64,000 nucleotides of DNA from NCBI GenBank assembly GCA_015075165.1, contig JABTUY010000005.1, positions 248,001-312,000 on the forward strand. The letters are read 5' to 3'. Both the position numbers and the translations under genes were made by a program. Shown in pieces: positions 51,763 to 60,328 of the stretch (position 1 is the first letter of the stretch; each line of letters begins with the position of its first letter). The notes beneath the pieces were generated by a model. The model did no database searches, was not told the DNA's origin, and was given only the letters and a program-made list of their open reading frames with translations. The DNA is from Ideonella sp. Its GTDB lineage: Bacteria; Pseudomonadota; Gammaproteobacteria; Burkholderiales; Burkholderiaceae_C.

Positions 51763-52620
51763 ATGGGCGCGAGCACGGCGGCGCTGCAACTGCTCGTCAC
51801 GCGGCCACAACCACAGGCCGACGAGTGGGTGCAGGCGCTGCGCGCACGCGGCGTGCCGGCGCGCGCGCTGCCGCTGATCGCGATCGCGCCGCAGCCGGGG
51901 CCGGCGGTGCGCGAGGCCTGGCAGCGCCTGCACCAGGCGGCGCTGGTGGTGTTCGTGAGCCCGGGCGCAGTGACCAGCTTCTTCGCCGCCAGGCCGGACC
52001 CGTTGACCTGGCCCGCGCACGGGGTGCGCGCGGACGAAGGCGGCGCGAACGGCGTGCGCGCCGGTGCGGTCGGCCCCGGCACCTCGCACGCGCTGCGCGT
52101 GGCCGGCGTGCCGCCGCAGCTGATCGTCGAGCCGGCGGCCGATGCGGCGCAGTTCGATTCCGAGGCGCTGTGGCAGCGCCTGGCCGGCGAGCGCTGGGCG
52201 CAGCGCGCGGTGTGGATCGTGCGCGGTGACGGCGGGCGCGACTGGCTGGCCGAGCAGTTGCGCGCACACGGCGCGGAGGTGTCGTTCGTGCAGGCGTACC
52301 GCCGCGCGCTGCCGCAACTCGATGGCTGCGCGCGGCAGCTGCTGGCCGCGGCAGTGGCCGAGCCGGCGCACACGCGCTGGCTGTTCTCGAGCTCGCAGGC
52401 GATCGACCACCTGCGGCAACTCGCGCCAGCGGCGTCGTGGGCCGCGGCGCACGCGCTCGCAACGCATCCGCGCATCGCCGAAGCGGCGCGCGCGGCCGGC
52501 TTCGGCCATGTGGCGAGCACGCGACCGGGCCTCGATGCCGTGCAGGCCGCATGGGGGCGCTCGATACAATCGACCGCATCGTCCGAGCCTGATGCACCCG
52601 AGCCCGACGCGCTCGCGTGA
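51763..52620 (+). CDS. hemD: Uroporphyrinogen-III synthase
   Basis: A 285-residue protein with the low-conservation HemD fold: LLVTRPQPQADEWVQALRARGVPARALPLIAI at the N-terminus, LVVFVSPGAVTSFF, AVGPGTSHALRVAGVPPQLI, VWIVRGDGGRDWLAEQLRAHGAEVSFVQAYRR, and RWLFSSSQAIDHLRQL. It cyclises hydroxymethylbilane to uroporphyrinogen III. The start ATG lies 20 nt after hemC. Identification rests partly on its position between hemC and hemX, as the family is variable. Confidence 0.88.
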   Translation: MGASTAALQLLVTRPQPQADEWVQALRARGVPARALPLIAIAPQPGPAVREAWQRLHQAALVVFVSPGAVTSFFAARPDPLTWPAHGVRADEGGANGVRAGAVGPGTSHALRVAGVPPQLIVEPAADAAQFDSEALWQRLAGERWAQRAVWIVRGDGGRDWLAEQLRAHGAEVSFVQAYRRALPQLDGCARQLLAAAVAEPAHTRWLFSSSQAIDHLRQLAPAASWAAAHALATHPRIAEAARAAGFGHVASTRPGLDAVQAAWGRSIQSTASSEPDAPEPDALA

Positions 52621-52630
52621 TCATCGCACC

Positions 52631-53854
52631 GTGAACCCCAACCCCGTCGAACCGACGCCGCCGGTTGCCGCCGCAGCGGCCGCTGCCACACCCGCGGTGG
52701 GCGCTGCGGCGTGGCCGGCGGCTTCGGCAGCAGCCACGCGCGCCGGGGCGCCGTGGTGGGCGCTGGCCGTCGTGCTGGTGCTGGCCGCGGTGGCACTGTG
52801 GTTCGCCTGGCAGACGCAGTCGCGCCTGCAGTCGCTCGAGCACGAGCTGGTGCGCCGCCAGCAAGACAGCGCCACGCTGGCCACCGAGGCGCGCGTGCTC
52901 GCACGCCAGTCGCAAGACGTGTCGCGCGATGCCGCGGCCAAGGTGGCGCTGCTCGAATCGCGCGTGGCCGAGAACACGCTGCAGCGTTCGCAACTCGAAG
53001 AGCTGCTGCAGGCGCTGACGCGCTCGCGCGACGAGAACATGCTGGCCGACATCGAGGCGGCGGTACGCGTGGCCGTGCAGCAGAGCCTGATCACCGGCAG
53101 CACCGAGCCGCTGCTGGTCACGCTGAAACAGGCCGACGAGCGGCTGGCGCGCAATTCACAGCCGCGCCTCGAGCGCGTGCGCCGCGCGGTCGCGAAAGAC
53201 CTCGACCGCGTGCGCGCGGTGGCGGTCAGCGACATCGCCACGCTGGTGATCAAGCTCGACGAGGCGGTGCGCCTGGCCGACGAGATGCCGCTGCTCGCAC
53301 AGCCCGAACGGCGCCGCGTCGGCAAGGCGGTCACCGCGACGGGCGCGACGACCGCTGCCGCGCCGAATCCGGCTGCTGCGCCGGCCGCAGCCGGCGCGCG
53401 CACCGGCAAGGGCGCTGCCGCGTCGACACCGGCCGCTTCGGCCGCTTCCGCCGCCGTGGTCGACGGCTGGCGCGGCGAAGTCGCGGCGCGCTGGAACGCA
53501 CTGACGCAGCACGTGCTCGACGAGGCGCGCTCGCTGCTGCGCGTGACGCGCATCGACGATCCCGATGCGATGCTGATCGCGCCGGAGCAGGCTTACTTCC
53601 TGCGCGAGAACATCAAGCTGCGGCTGCTCAACGCGCGCCTGGCGCTGCTGGCGCGCCAGTTCGGCACCGCGCAATCCGACCTGCGCGACGTGCAGCAGGC
53701 AGTCGACAAGTATTTCGATCGTTCGAGCAAGCGCGTGGTTACGATGAACGAGCTGCTGCGCCAGGTGGCCGGCCAGGCGCGCGGCGTGATCGTGCCGCGC
53801 CCCGACGAGACGCTGGCCGCGCTGGCGGCGGTCACCGGCCACACCGGGCGTTAG
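52631..53854 (+). CDS. hemX: HemX-family membrane protein
   Basis: The protein (407 residues from GTG 52631) has an Ala-rich N-terminus, one transmembrane helix (WALAVVLVLAAVALWFAW), a coiled coil (SRLQSLEHELVRRQQDSATLATEARVL...), and a periplasmic domain with FLRENIKLRLLNARLALLARQFGTAQSDL, the HemX hallmark. Although annotated by history as a uroporphyrinogen C-methyltransferase-like protein, it has no methyltransferase motif; a scaffold role in heme synthesis is usually assumed. An ATG at 52592 that overlaps hemD is an alternative start. An internal Ala/Thr-rich insertion is present near residues 235-275. Confidence 0.85.
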   Translation: MNPNPVEPTPPVAAAAAAATPAVGAAAWPAASAAATRAGAPWWALAVVLVLAAVALWFAWQTQSRLQSLEHELVRRQQDSATLATEARVLARQSQDVSRDAAAKVALLESRVAENTLQRSQLEELLQALTRSRDENMLADIEAAVRVAVQQSLITGSTEPLLVTLKQADERLARNSQPRLERVRRAVAKDLDRVRAVAVSDIATLVIKLDEAVRLADEMPLLAQPERRRVGKAVTATGATTAAAPNPAAAPAAAGARTGKGAAASTPAASAASAAVVDGWRGEVAARWNALTQHVLDEARSLLRVTRIDDPDAMLIAPEQAYFLRENIKLRLLNARLALLARQFGTAQSDLRDVQQAVDKYFDRSSKRVVTMNELLRQVAGQARGVIVPRPDETLAALAAVTGHTGR

Positions 53855-53863
53855 GGCTGTACC

Positions 53864-55111
53864 GTGCGCGGCGTCATCTGGCTGGTGTTGCTGTTCGCGG
53901 CGGCCACTGTCGCCGCGCTGACGCTGGGCGACAACAAGGGCCTGGTGTCGCTGTTCTACGGTCACTGGCGAGTCGACCTGTCGCTGAACCTGTTCCTGCT
54001 CGGCGCGCTGGTGGGCGGCTTCGCGCTGATGCTGGTGATCCAGGGCGTCGATTCGCTGATCACGCTGCCCACGCGCGCCAAGGCGTGGCGCGCGCTGCAG
54101 CGCGAGCGCGCCGCGCACGCCGCGCTGCGCGAGGCGATGGCCGAGCACTTCGCCGGCCGCTTCAACCGTGCGCACCGCGCCGCACAGCGCGCGCTGGCGA
54201 TCCAGGCCGGCACCGACGAGCTCGCCGGCGACCGCGAGCTGCGTGTGCTGGCGACCCTGCTGGCCGCGCGCAGCCTGCACCGCGTACTCGACCGCACGCG
54301 GCGCGATTCCCTGCTGCGCCAGGCGCTGAAGGCCACGCGGCGCGCCGCGCCGCAGCAGGCGGTGGACGAAGGCGCGCGCCTGCTCGGCGCCGAGTGGGCG
54401 CTCGACGACGGCGACGCGCCGCGCGCGCGCTCGCTGCTGGCCGAGCTGGCGCCCGGCGTGGCGCGGCGCACGCAGGCGCTGCGGCTGAAGCTGCGCGCCG
54501 CGCAGCTGATGCGCCACCACGCCGAGGCGCTCGGCACCGCGCGGTTGCTGGCCAAGCACCAGGCGTTCCCGCACGAGGCGGCGCAGGGCCTGCTGCGCTC
54601 GCTGGCGCTGCAGCTGATCGACGCCGCGCACGATGGCGACCAGCTGCGCCGCGCCTGGGCCGCACTCGACGATGCCGACCGCCGCGATGCCTACGTGGCC
54701 GCGCGCGCCGCGCGCCGCGCCGCCGGTTTCGGCATGGCCGCCGATGGCCGCCAGTGGCTGCGCCCGCTGTGGCAGCGGCTGCAGGAGCTGGGTGCCGAGC
54801 AGCGCGCGCAGGTGTCGCTCGCGCTGGCGCGTGTCTGCGACGACATCGGCGTCGACTGGCTGCCGTCGACCGAGGCGGTGCAGAAGACGTACCCGCACGA
54901 GGCCGCCGTGCAGGCCGCGGTGGGCGCCGTGTTCGCGGCGCGCGGGCTGTGGGGCAAGGCGCGCCGCCCGCTCGAGGCCGCTGCCGCCGACAAGGGCCTC
55001 GACGGCGCCGCGCGCCGCCAGGCCTGGCGCACGCTGGCGCGCCTGGCGCGCGAAGAAGCCAACGACGAACAGGCCGCGCGCTGCGACCGCGAGGCGGCGG
55101 CGATCGACTGA
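53864..55111 (+). CDS. hemY: HemY-family TPR membrane protein
   Basis: The 415-residue protein starts at a GTG 9 nt after hemX and has the HemY_N signature: two N-terminal transmembrane helices (VIWLVLLFAAATVAALTL and LNLFLLGALVGGFALMLVI) separated by GDNKGLVSLFYGHWRVDLS, then a long alpha-helical TPR region. HemY proteins of proteobacteria are proposed to coordinate late heme synthesis; they are unrelated to the protoporphyrinogen oxidase also called HemY. It ends the hemCDXY run, followed by tRNA-Arg. Confidence 0.87.
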   Translation: MRGVIWLVLLFAAATVAALTLGDNKGLVSLFYGHWRVDLSLNLFLLGALVGGFALMLVIQGVDSLITLPTRAKAWRALQRERAAHAALREAMAEHFAGRFNRAHRAAQRALAIQAGTDELAGDRELRVLATLLAARSLHRVLDRTRRDSLLRQALKATRRAAPQQAVDEGARLLGAEWALDDGDAPRARSLLAELAPGVARRTQALRLKLRAAQLMRHHAEALGTARLLAKHQAFPHEAAQGLLRSLALQLIDAAHDGDQLRRAWAALDDADRRDAYVAARAARRAAGFGMAADGRQWLRPLWQRLQELGAEQRAQVSLALARVCDDIGVDWLPSTEAVQKTYPHEAAVQAAVGAVFAARGLWGKARRPLEAAAADKGLDGAARRQAWRTLARLAREEANDEQAARCDREAAAID

Positions 55112-55225
55112 CGGCACTGGGTCGAGGGGCCGACCTGCGCCCTCGATGCAGGTGGACGCGACCGTGCGCATGGTCGGCCGCACCGTCGGCTGCCGAGGGC
55201 CGCTGCTATACTGCGCGCCTTCCGC

Positions 55226-55302
55226 GCGGCTGTAGCTCAGTTGGATAGAGTACTTGGCTACGAACCAAGGGGTCGTGGGTTCGAATCCTGCCAGCCGCGC
55301 CA
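55226..55302 (+). tRNA. tRNA-Arg (ACG)
   Basis: A 77-nt cloverleaf can be drawn: acceptor GCGGCTG with CAGCCGC, D arm GCTCAGTTGGATAGAGT, anticodon stem CTTGG/CCAAG with loop CTACGAA giving anticodon ACG (read as ICG for CGU/CGC/CGA), T arm with GTTCGAATC, discriminator G, and an encoded CCA at 55300-55302. It is 114 nt after hemY and followed by a terminator. Confidence 0.95.
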
Positions 55303-55310
55303 GTCAGATC

Positions 55311-55348
55311 AACGGGTTACGAGCAACAGCACGTAGCCCGTTTTGTTT
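55311..55348 (+). terminator. Rho-independent terminator after tRNA-Arg
   Basis: Stem arms 55311-55321 and 55332-55342 pair over 11 positions with one G-U pair and a 10-nt loop, followed by TTGTTT. It starts 9 nt after the tRNA CCA end. Confidence 0.85.
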
Positions 55349-55873
55349 GGTCGGACGTCAGGGGTCCACTGAGGGGTCTACCGCACGTGGGATTCGTGAG
55401 CGTGCAGCGCGGCCGCCCGGCTCCCGCCTGGGTCACCATCAATTGCAGGCGTAGCGGTTGTCCGAGCAGGCCGGTCTCGACGGTCGATGCTCACTTGGAC
55501 TTGAAGAGCGATGAAACCGAAGCACGCAGATCAGCAATGAGAGTGCAGAGTGCCGAACGCAGGCCCCGCTGCTGCCATGTTGCGTGCGAACGCTTGCCAC
55601 TGCGCCCGCTTGCCCGCATCGGCTGAGGCATGTTCTGAAACCTCGGATGATTCGGCGCATTTTCCAAGGATTCATACCACTGGGCTACCTACATCGCGGG
55701 GCGGGAGCCGAGGTGTCCTCGCCGCCGGACGGGGTCGGGGGCAGGCCGCTGTGAGCAGCCTGCCCGAGCCCGCGAGCGTGGTGCACCGCGCGCCGCGTCA
55801 AGGGTTCGCCTCCGGCCGGGGGCTGCGCCCGCCCTTGACCCGGTGCGCGGCGCCGAAGCAGTTGGGCTTGTCG
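55349..55873 (+). other. Gene-poor stretch between tRNA-Arg and the hipA-like pseudogene
   Basis: No open frame here has the look of a protein. Base composition is uneven, with AT-richer patches around 55440-55560 and 55630-55690, unlike the surrounding coding sequence. No duplicate of the tRNA 3' end and no integrase could be found. It is probably eroded foreign DNA at a tRNA gene, together with the tail of the HipA-like locus. Confidence 0.4.
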
Positions 55874-57132
55874 CTAACGCGCAGCCAGCGCTTGGGTTGG
55901 GTCGAGTTCGAAGCCTGGGTAGTTGAAGGCCGCGGCCACCGCGTTGCAGTCGGCCTGCGTCGCGCCCTGCTGGCGCAGCAACGCCTCCCAACGTGCGGCG
56001 ACGGTCTGCTGCACCTGGTCGATGATCGCCACGGCCCGCTCGCGCGACAGCTTGAACTGCGCATGCTGCGACAGCAGGTTGGTGCGGTTGGCGTAGCGGT
56101 TGAACGTGCCGCAGGTCATCGCGAGGTCGCGCTTTTCCGGGCTGGTCAGCGGATTCGGCGTCAGGTCGTAGGCGGGCGAGAGTTCCCACTGCGTGGTCGG
56201 CGCGATCAGAGCGTGGTTGCGCGGGTGGTCGTCGGTGTTCGAGATCAGCGCATTGAACGCCATGCGGCGAAACAGCTCTTCCAGATCCTGCGACGGGTGG
56301 GCACTGCGGCGGCGCAGCTCATCGGCGAGCAGCAGGTAGGACCACCTGGCGCGATCCGTGTGCGAGTCTTCCGCGCCGAGCACGGTCAGCCCACTGACCA
56401 TGCGGTGGCGCAGGTAGCCCTGGGGCGTGGGTACGCGGTCGAAGCGCTGCACCAGCAGCACGTCCTTGTCCGCCACCGATTCGATGCGGTGGCGCGCGAC
56501 GCGGATCCCGCATTCGGCAGCCAGCGCCAGCATGGCACCCTCGACTCGCGCGTTGCTCCACTTGTCGCCGCGATCGGGAAACTTGGCGAGCCACAAGCCT
56601 TCGGCATCCTCGGCGACATTCTTCGGCCGCGCGCCGCCCATCGACGTGCCGGGCTGCAGCAGCTCGGCGACCTGCGGGGGGATCGGCGCCGGGTCATCGT
56701 CCATGAAGCGCTCGGCAGCGGCCAGCAGGCGATCGAGCTGGATGATTTGGTTGAACTCGCGCCGCGGCGCCGGCGGCAGCTTGCCGTGGCCGAGCGAAGC
56801 GCGCCGGCGCGGTCCTCGGGCGAGTGCAGCAGGTAGTCGACCTCCGTCAGGCCGTTGCGGGCCAGGTGCTTTTCGATGATGCGACGGCCCCAGGCATCGG
56901 GCGAGGCGTCGCGCAGGCAGCCGAAGATGCCGCGCAGCTTGACGGTGAGAGATCGGCGCGGCGACAGCGGCAGCTCGAACGGCTCGAGCGGAACCGCATC
57001 GGGCCGCTGCAGGTACGCCGGGTTATGGACGAAGGAGCCGGTGGCGACGCCCTGCCGAGAAGCCAGCTCGTAGTAGCCAGCCGTCACCAACTCCAGTGAC
57101 TGCGGCAGCTGGAGGAACCGTACCTGAGACAT
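55874..57132 (-). pseudogene. hipA: HipA-like serine/threonine kinase gene with a frameshift
   Basis: Two adjacent frames together make a HipA-type toxin kinase. The N-terminal part (from ATG 57132) has VRFLQLPQSLELVTAGYYELASRQGVATGSFVHNPAYLQ and SPDAWGRRIIEKHL. The C-terminal part has the P-loop-like GTSMGGARPKNV, LAKFPDRGDKWSNARVEGAMLALA, VLLVQRFDRV, the catalytic SNTDDHPRNHALI, and LSPAYDLTPNPL. Reading passes from one to the other near 56790-56797, where one base seems to be missing before the FGHGKLPP segment. HipA kinases phosphorylate glutamyl-tRNA synthetase or similar targets; no hipB antitoxin gene is adjacent. It could be inactive, or the frameshift a sequencing error. Confidence 0.82.
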
Positions 57133-57206
57133 GGGTGGCAGCCACGGGCGGAGCGGGTTGACCAGGGGTTGGAGGGTCACGCGGCTTCAGCACCACGTGG
57201 GGGATC

Positions 57207-58715
57207 TCAGGTCACCTCCGCAACCGCCGCACCGCGCCGCGCCAGCCGCAGCAACGGCGGCAGCAGCACCATCGCCGCCGAGCCGATCCACAGGCCGATC
57301 GAGATCGGGCTCTCGACCAGGATCGACGCGTCGCCGTTGGTGATCGACAGCGCGCGGCGCAGGTTCTGCTCCATCAGGTCGCCGAGCACGAAGCCGAGGA
57401 TCAGCGGCGCCATCGGCACGCCCTGCTTGCGCAGCAGCCAGCCGGCGACGCCGAGCGCGCTCATCAGCAGCAGGTCGAACGTCGTGGCGTGCACCGCGTA
57501 GACGCCGACCGCGCTGACCGCGAGGATGCCGGGCACCAGCATCCAGTTGGGCACGGCGAGCACCTTGGTGAACACGCCGACCAGCGGGATGTTGATCACC
57601 AGCAGCATCACGTTGGCAACGAACATCGACGCGATCAGCCCCCACACCAGCGTGGGCTGCTGCGTGAACAGCGCCGGCCCCGGCGTGATGTTGTACAGCG
57701 CGAGCGCGCCCACCATCACGGCGGTGGTGCCCGAGCCGGGAACGCCGAGCGTCAGCATCGGCACGAACGAGCCGGCGGCCGCGGAGTTGTTGGCCGCCTC
57801 CGGCGCGGCGACGCCGCGGATGTCGCCGCGGCCGAACGTGCCTTCGCGGTCGGTGAGGCGCTTTTCCATCGCGTAGGTCATCGCGCTGGCGATCGTCGCG
57901 CCGGCGCCCGGCAGCACGCCGACGAAGAAGCCGACCACGCTCGAGCGCACCGTGCCCCACCAGGTGCTGGCGAGCTCGCGCAGGTTGAACAGCGCGCGGC
58001 CGGTCTCGGTGATCAGCCCGGCGCTGCTGGCGTGCTGCTCGAGCATCAGCAGGATCTCGCTGATCGAGAACACGCCGATCACGACGACGATGAACTGGAT
58101 GCCGTCGGACAGGTGCACGTTGCCGCCGGTGAAGCGGTAGACGCCCGAGTTCGAGTCGAGGCCGACGCACGACAGCGCCAGCCCGATCACCGCGGCGATG
58201 CCGGCCTTCATCGGCGCGTCGCCCATCAGCCCGGCGATGCACGCGAATGCGAAGCACATCAGCGCGAAGTACTCCGCGGGCCCGAACGACAGCGCCCATT
58301 GCGCCAGCAGCGGCGCGAACAGCACGATGCCGATGGTGGCGATCAGCGAGCCGATGAACGAACTCCACGCCGAGATCGACAGCGCGACCCCGCCGGCGCC
58401 GTTGCGCGCCATCGGGTAGCCGTCGAGCGCGGTCATGATCGCGCCGGCGTCGCCCGGCACGTTGAGCAGGATCGACGAGATGCGCCCGCCGTACTCGCAG
58501 CCGATGTACACCGCGGCCAGCAGGATCAGCGACGACTCCGGCGGCAGCTTCATCGCGAACGCCAGCGGCATCAGGATCGCCACGCCGTTGATCGGCCCCA
58601 GCCCCGGCAACAGCCCGACCACCGTGCCTATCAGCGCGCCGATCGCCGCGATCGCCAGGTTCTGCGGGCTCAGCGCGACGCCGAAGCCCTGCGCCAGGTA
58701 TTGCAGCACGTCCAT
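57207..58715 (-). CDS. tctA: Tripartite tricarboxylate transporter large permease TctA
   Basis: The 502-residue membrane protein has 11-12 hydrophobic segments and TctA family sequence: GLLPGLGPINGVAILMPLAFAMKLPPESSLILLAAVYIGCEYGGRISSILLNVPGDAGAIMTALDGYPMARNG, and the internal repeat GVLPGAGATIASAMTYAMEKR with LTLGVPGSGTTAVMVGALALYNITPGP. It works with TctB and the binding protein TctC in sodium- or proton-driven carboxylate uptake. It is the last gene of the minus-strand tctDECBA operon. Confidence 0.94.
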   Translation of the reverse strand: MDVLQYLAQGFGVALSPQNLAIAAIGALIGTVVGLLPGLGPINGVAILMPLAFAMKLPPESSLILLAAVYIGCEYGGRISSILLNVPGDAGAIMTALDGYPMARNGAGGVALSISAWSSFIGSLIATIGIVLFAPLLAQWALSFGPAEYFALMCFAFACIAGLMGDAPMKAGIAAVIGLALSCVGLDSNSGVYRFTGGNVHLSDGIQFIVVVIGVFSISEILLMLEQHASSAGLITETGRALFNLRELASTWWGTVRSSVVGFFVGVLPGAGATIASAMTYAMEKRLTDREGTFGRGDIRGVAAPEAANNSAAAGSFVPMLTLGVPGSGTTAVMVGALALYNITPGPALFTQQPTLVWGLIASMFVANVMLLVINIPLVGVFTKVLAVPNWMLVPGILAVSAVGVYAVHATTFDLLLMSALGVAGWLLRKQGVPMAPLILGFVLGDLMEQNLRRALSITNGDASILVESPISIGLWIGSAAMVLLPPLLRLARRGAAVAEVT

Positions 58716-58755
58716 TCAGTTCTCCACGCCGCAGGCGCCTCGGGGGTGATCCGCT

Positions 58756-59205
58756 TCAGCGGCCCCCGAGCAGGAACGCCAGCACGCCGGTGGGCAGCAC
58801 GACGTCGAGCGCCTTGTCGAACAGGAAGTACAGCACCACGCCGAGCGCCACGCCGCCGGCGAGCGTGGCACGCAGCGTGCCGCCGAACACCAGGCCCAGC
58901 GGCACCGCCATCAGCGCGGTGGCCAGCGTGAAGCCCAGCGTCTCGAACAGCAGCGCGTACGCCACCACAGCGGCGGCGGCGAGCGCGGTGGCGCGCAACG
59001 GCACGTGGCGGTACGCGGCGGCGCCGCGCAGCGCGGGCTTGGCCACCAGCCACAGCCCGCCCACCGCTAGCAGCGCGGCCAGCAGCAGCGGGAAGGCACG
59101 CGGACCCACCGGCTCGTACGAGATCGCGGCGGCGTAGTCGCGCGCGGCCCAGGCCATCGCCGCCGACGCGGCGACGCACGCGGCACCGAGGATGCGGTCA
59201 CTCAT
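58756..59205 (-). CDS. tctB: Tripartite tricarboxylate transporter small permease TctB
   Basis: The 149-residue protein has four hydrophobic helices: ILGAACVAASAAMAWAARDY, AFPLLLAALLAVGGLWLVAK, ALAAAAVVAYALLFETLGFTLATALMAVPLGLVFGGTLRATLAGGVALGVVLYFLFDKAL, and ends VVLPTGVLAFLLGGR. These match the TctB family, whose members are poorly conserved but always adjacent to tctA. It lies 40 nt before tctA and 56 nt after tctC. Confidence 0.9.
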   Translation of the reverse strand: MSDRILGAACVAASAAMAWAARDYAAAISYEPVGPRAFPLLLAALLAVGGLWLVAKPALRGAAAYRHVPLRATALAAAAVVAYALLFETLGFTLATALMAVPLGLVFGGTLRATLAGGVALGVVLYFLFDKALDVVLPTGVLAFLLGGR

Positions 59206-59261
59206 TCGGCCAACTCCTGCAGGCAGCGCAAGCGATCAGCGGCGGCAACGCGGGCGGCGCG

Positions 59262-60251
59262 TCACTTCGCCGGAGCGACCGCGAGGCCGAACTCCCTGAC
59301 CAGCGTGCGGTAGTTGCCGACCTGCTTCTTGACGAACGCATCGACCTCGGCGCCGGTCAGCGCGTACGGGTACAGGCCGCGCTCGGTGCGCAGCTTGTCG
59401 AACGCCGGCGTCGCCAGCATCTTGGCGAAGGTTTCGCTCCACACCTTGTAGTCGGCGTCGCTGACCTTCGGGCCGACGTAGTAGCCGCGCACGATCGGCC
59501 ACTCGATGTCGGCGCCTTGCTCCTTCGCGGTCGGCACCTGCGCGAGGTCGCCGGGCAGGCGCTTGTCGTTCATCACCGCCAGCATGCGCACCTTGCTGCC
59601 GGCCTTGATCTGCTGCGAGGTTTCGGCGGCGTCGCCGGTGAAGACGTGGATGTGGCCGCCTTGCAGCGCGGTCATCGCCTCGCCGCCGCCTTCGAACGCG
59701 ACGAAGCGCATCTTGCGCGGGTCGACGCCGGCGGCGCGCGCCACCAGCGCGGCCTTCATCCAGTCCTGACTGCCGACCGTGCCGCCGGCGCCGAACACCA
59801 CCTTGGTCGGGTCGGCCTTCAGCGCGGCGAACACGTCTTTCAGCGACTTGTACGGCGAGCCGTCGGCGACCACCACGGCGCCGTAGTCGGCGCCGACCGC
59901 GGCCAGCCAGCGCACGTCGTTCTCGTTGTAGCGGCCGAACTTGCCATGCGCGAGGTTCAGCAGCGAGCCGCTGGAGAACGCGACGATGGTGCTGGCCGCG
60001 TCGGGCCGCTGCGCGATCACCGCGTTGTAGGCCACTGCTCCGATGCCGCCGGGCATGTAGGTCACGCGCATCGGCTCGCCGATGAACTTGCCTTCGGCGA
60101 GGCCGGCCTGCGCCAGCTTGCAGGTGAGGTCAAAGCCGCCGCCGGGCTTGGCTGGCGCGATGCACTCGGTCTTGTCGAGCGGGTTGGCGAAAGCTGCCGC
60201 CGCGCCGGCGGCGAGCGCCGCGGCGAGCGTGGTACGCAGGATCGGGTTCAT
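59262..60251 (-). CDS. tctC: Tricarboxylate-binding protein TctC (Bug family)
   Basis: The 329-residue solute-binding protein has a signal peptide (MNPILRTTLAAALAAGAAAAFA) and the Bug/TctC fold: ECIAPAKPGGGFDLTCKLAQAGL, VTYMPGGIGAVAYN, FGAGGTVGSQDWMKAALVARAAGVDPRKMRFVAFEGGGEAMTALQGGHIHVFTGDAAET, and WPIVRGYYVGPKVSD. The CxAPxxPGGGFDLTCK signature is shared with citrate-type TctC proteins. It delivers a di- or tricarboxylate to TctAB and often feeds the signal to the adjacent sensor TctE. ATG 60251 is chosen as the signal peptide start. Confidence 0.93.
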   Translation of the reverse strand: MNPILRTTLAAALAAGAAAAFANPLDKTECIAPAKPGGGFDLTCKLAQAGLAEGKFIGEPMRVTYMPGGIGAVAYNAVIAQRPDAASTIVAFSSGSLLNLAHGKFGRYNENDVRWLAAVGADYGAVVVADGSPYKSLKDVFAALKADPTKVVFGAGGTVGSQDWMKAALVARAAGVDPRKMRFVAFEGGGEAMTALQGGHIHVFTGDAAETSQQIKAGSKVRMLAVMNDKRLPGDLAQVPTAKEQGADIEWPIVRGYYVGPKVSDADYKVWSETFAKMLATPAFDKLRTERGLYPYALTGAEVDAFVKKQVGNYRTLVREFGLAVAPAK

Positions 60252-60328
60252 CGTCTCTCCATGGGCCAGTGGGCGCCGCTGCGGCGCGATGGAGGGCAAG
60301 ATAGCCCGTGCGGGCTTTCAACCGGCTT

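Noticed and set aside
52592-52630. Upstream ATG start for hemX
   Set aside because: It would overlap hemD by 29 bases and adds residues unlike the family; kept only as an alternative to the GTG at 52631.
55226-55873. Direct repeat of the tRNA-Arg 3' end marking an att site
   Set aside because: No second copy of the tRNA 3' end was found downstream to the window end.
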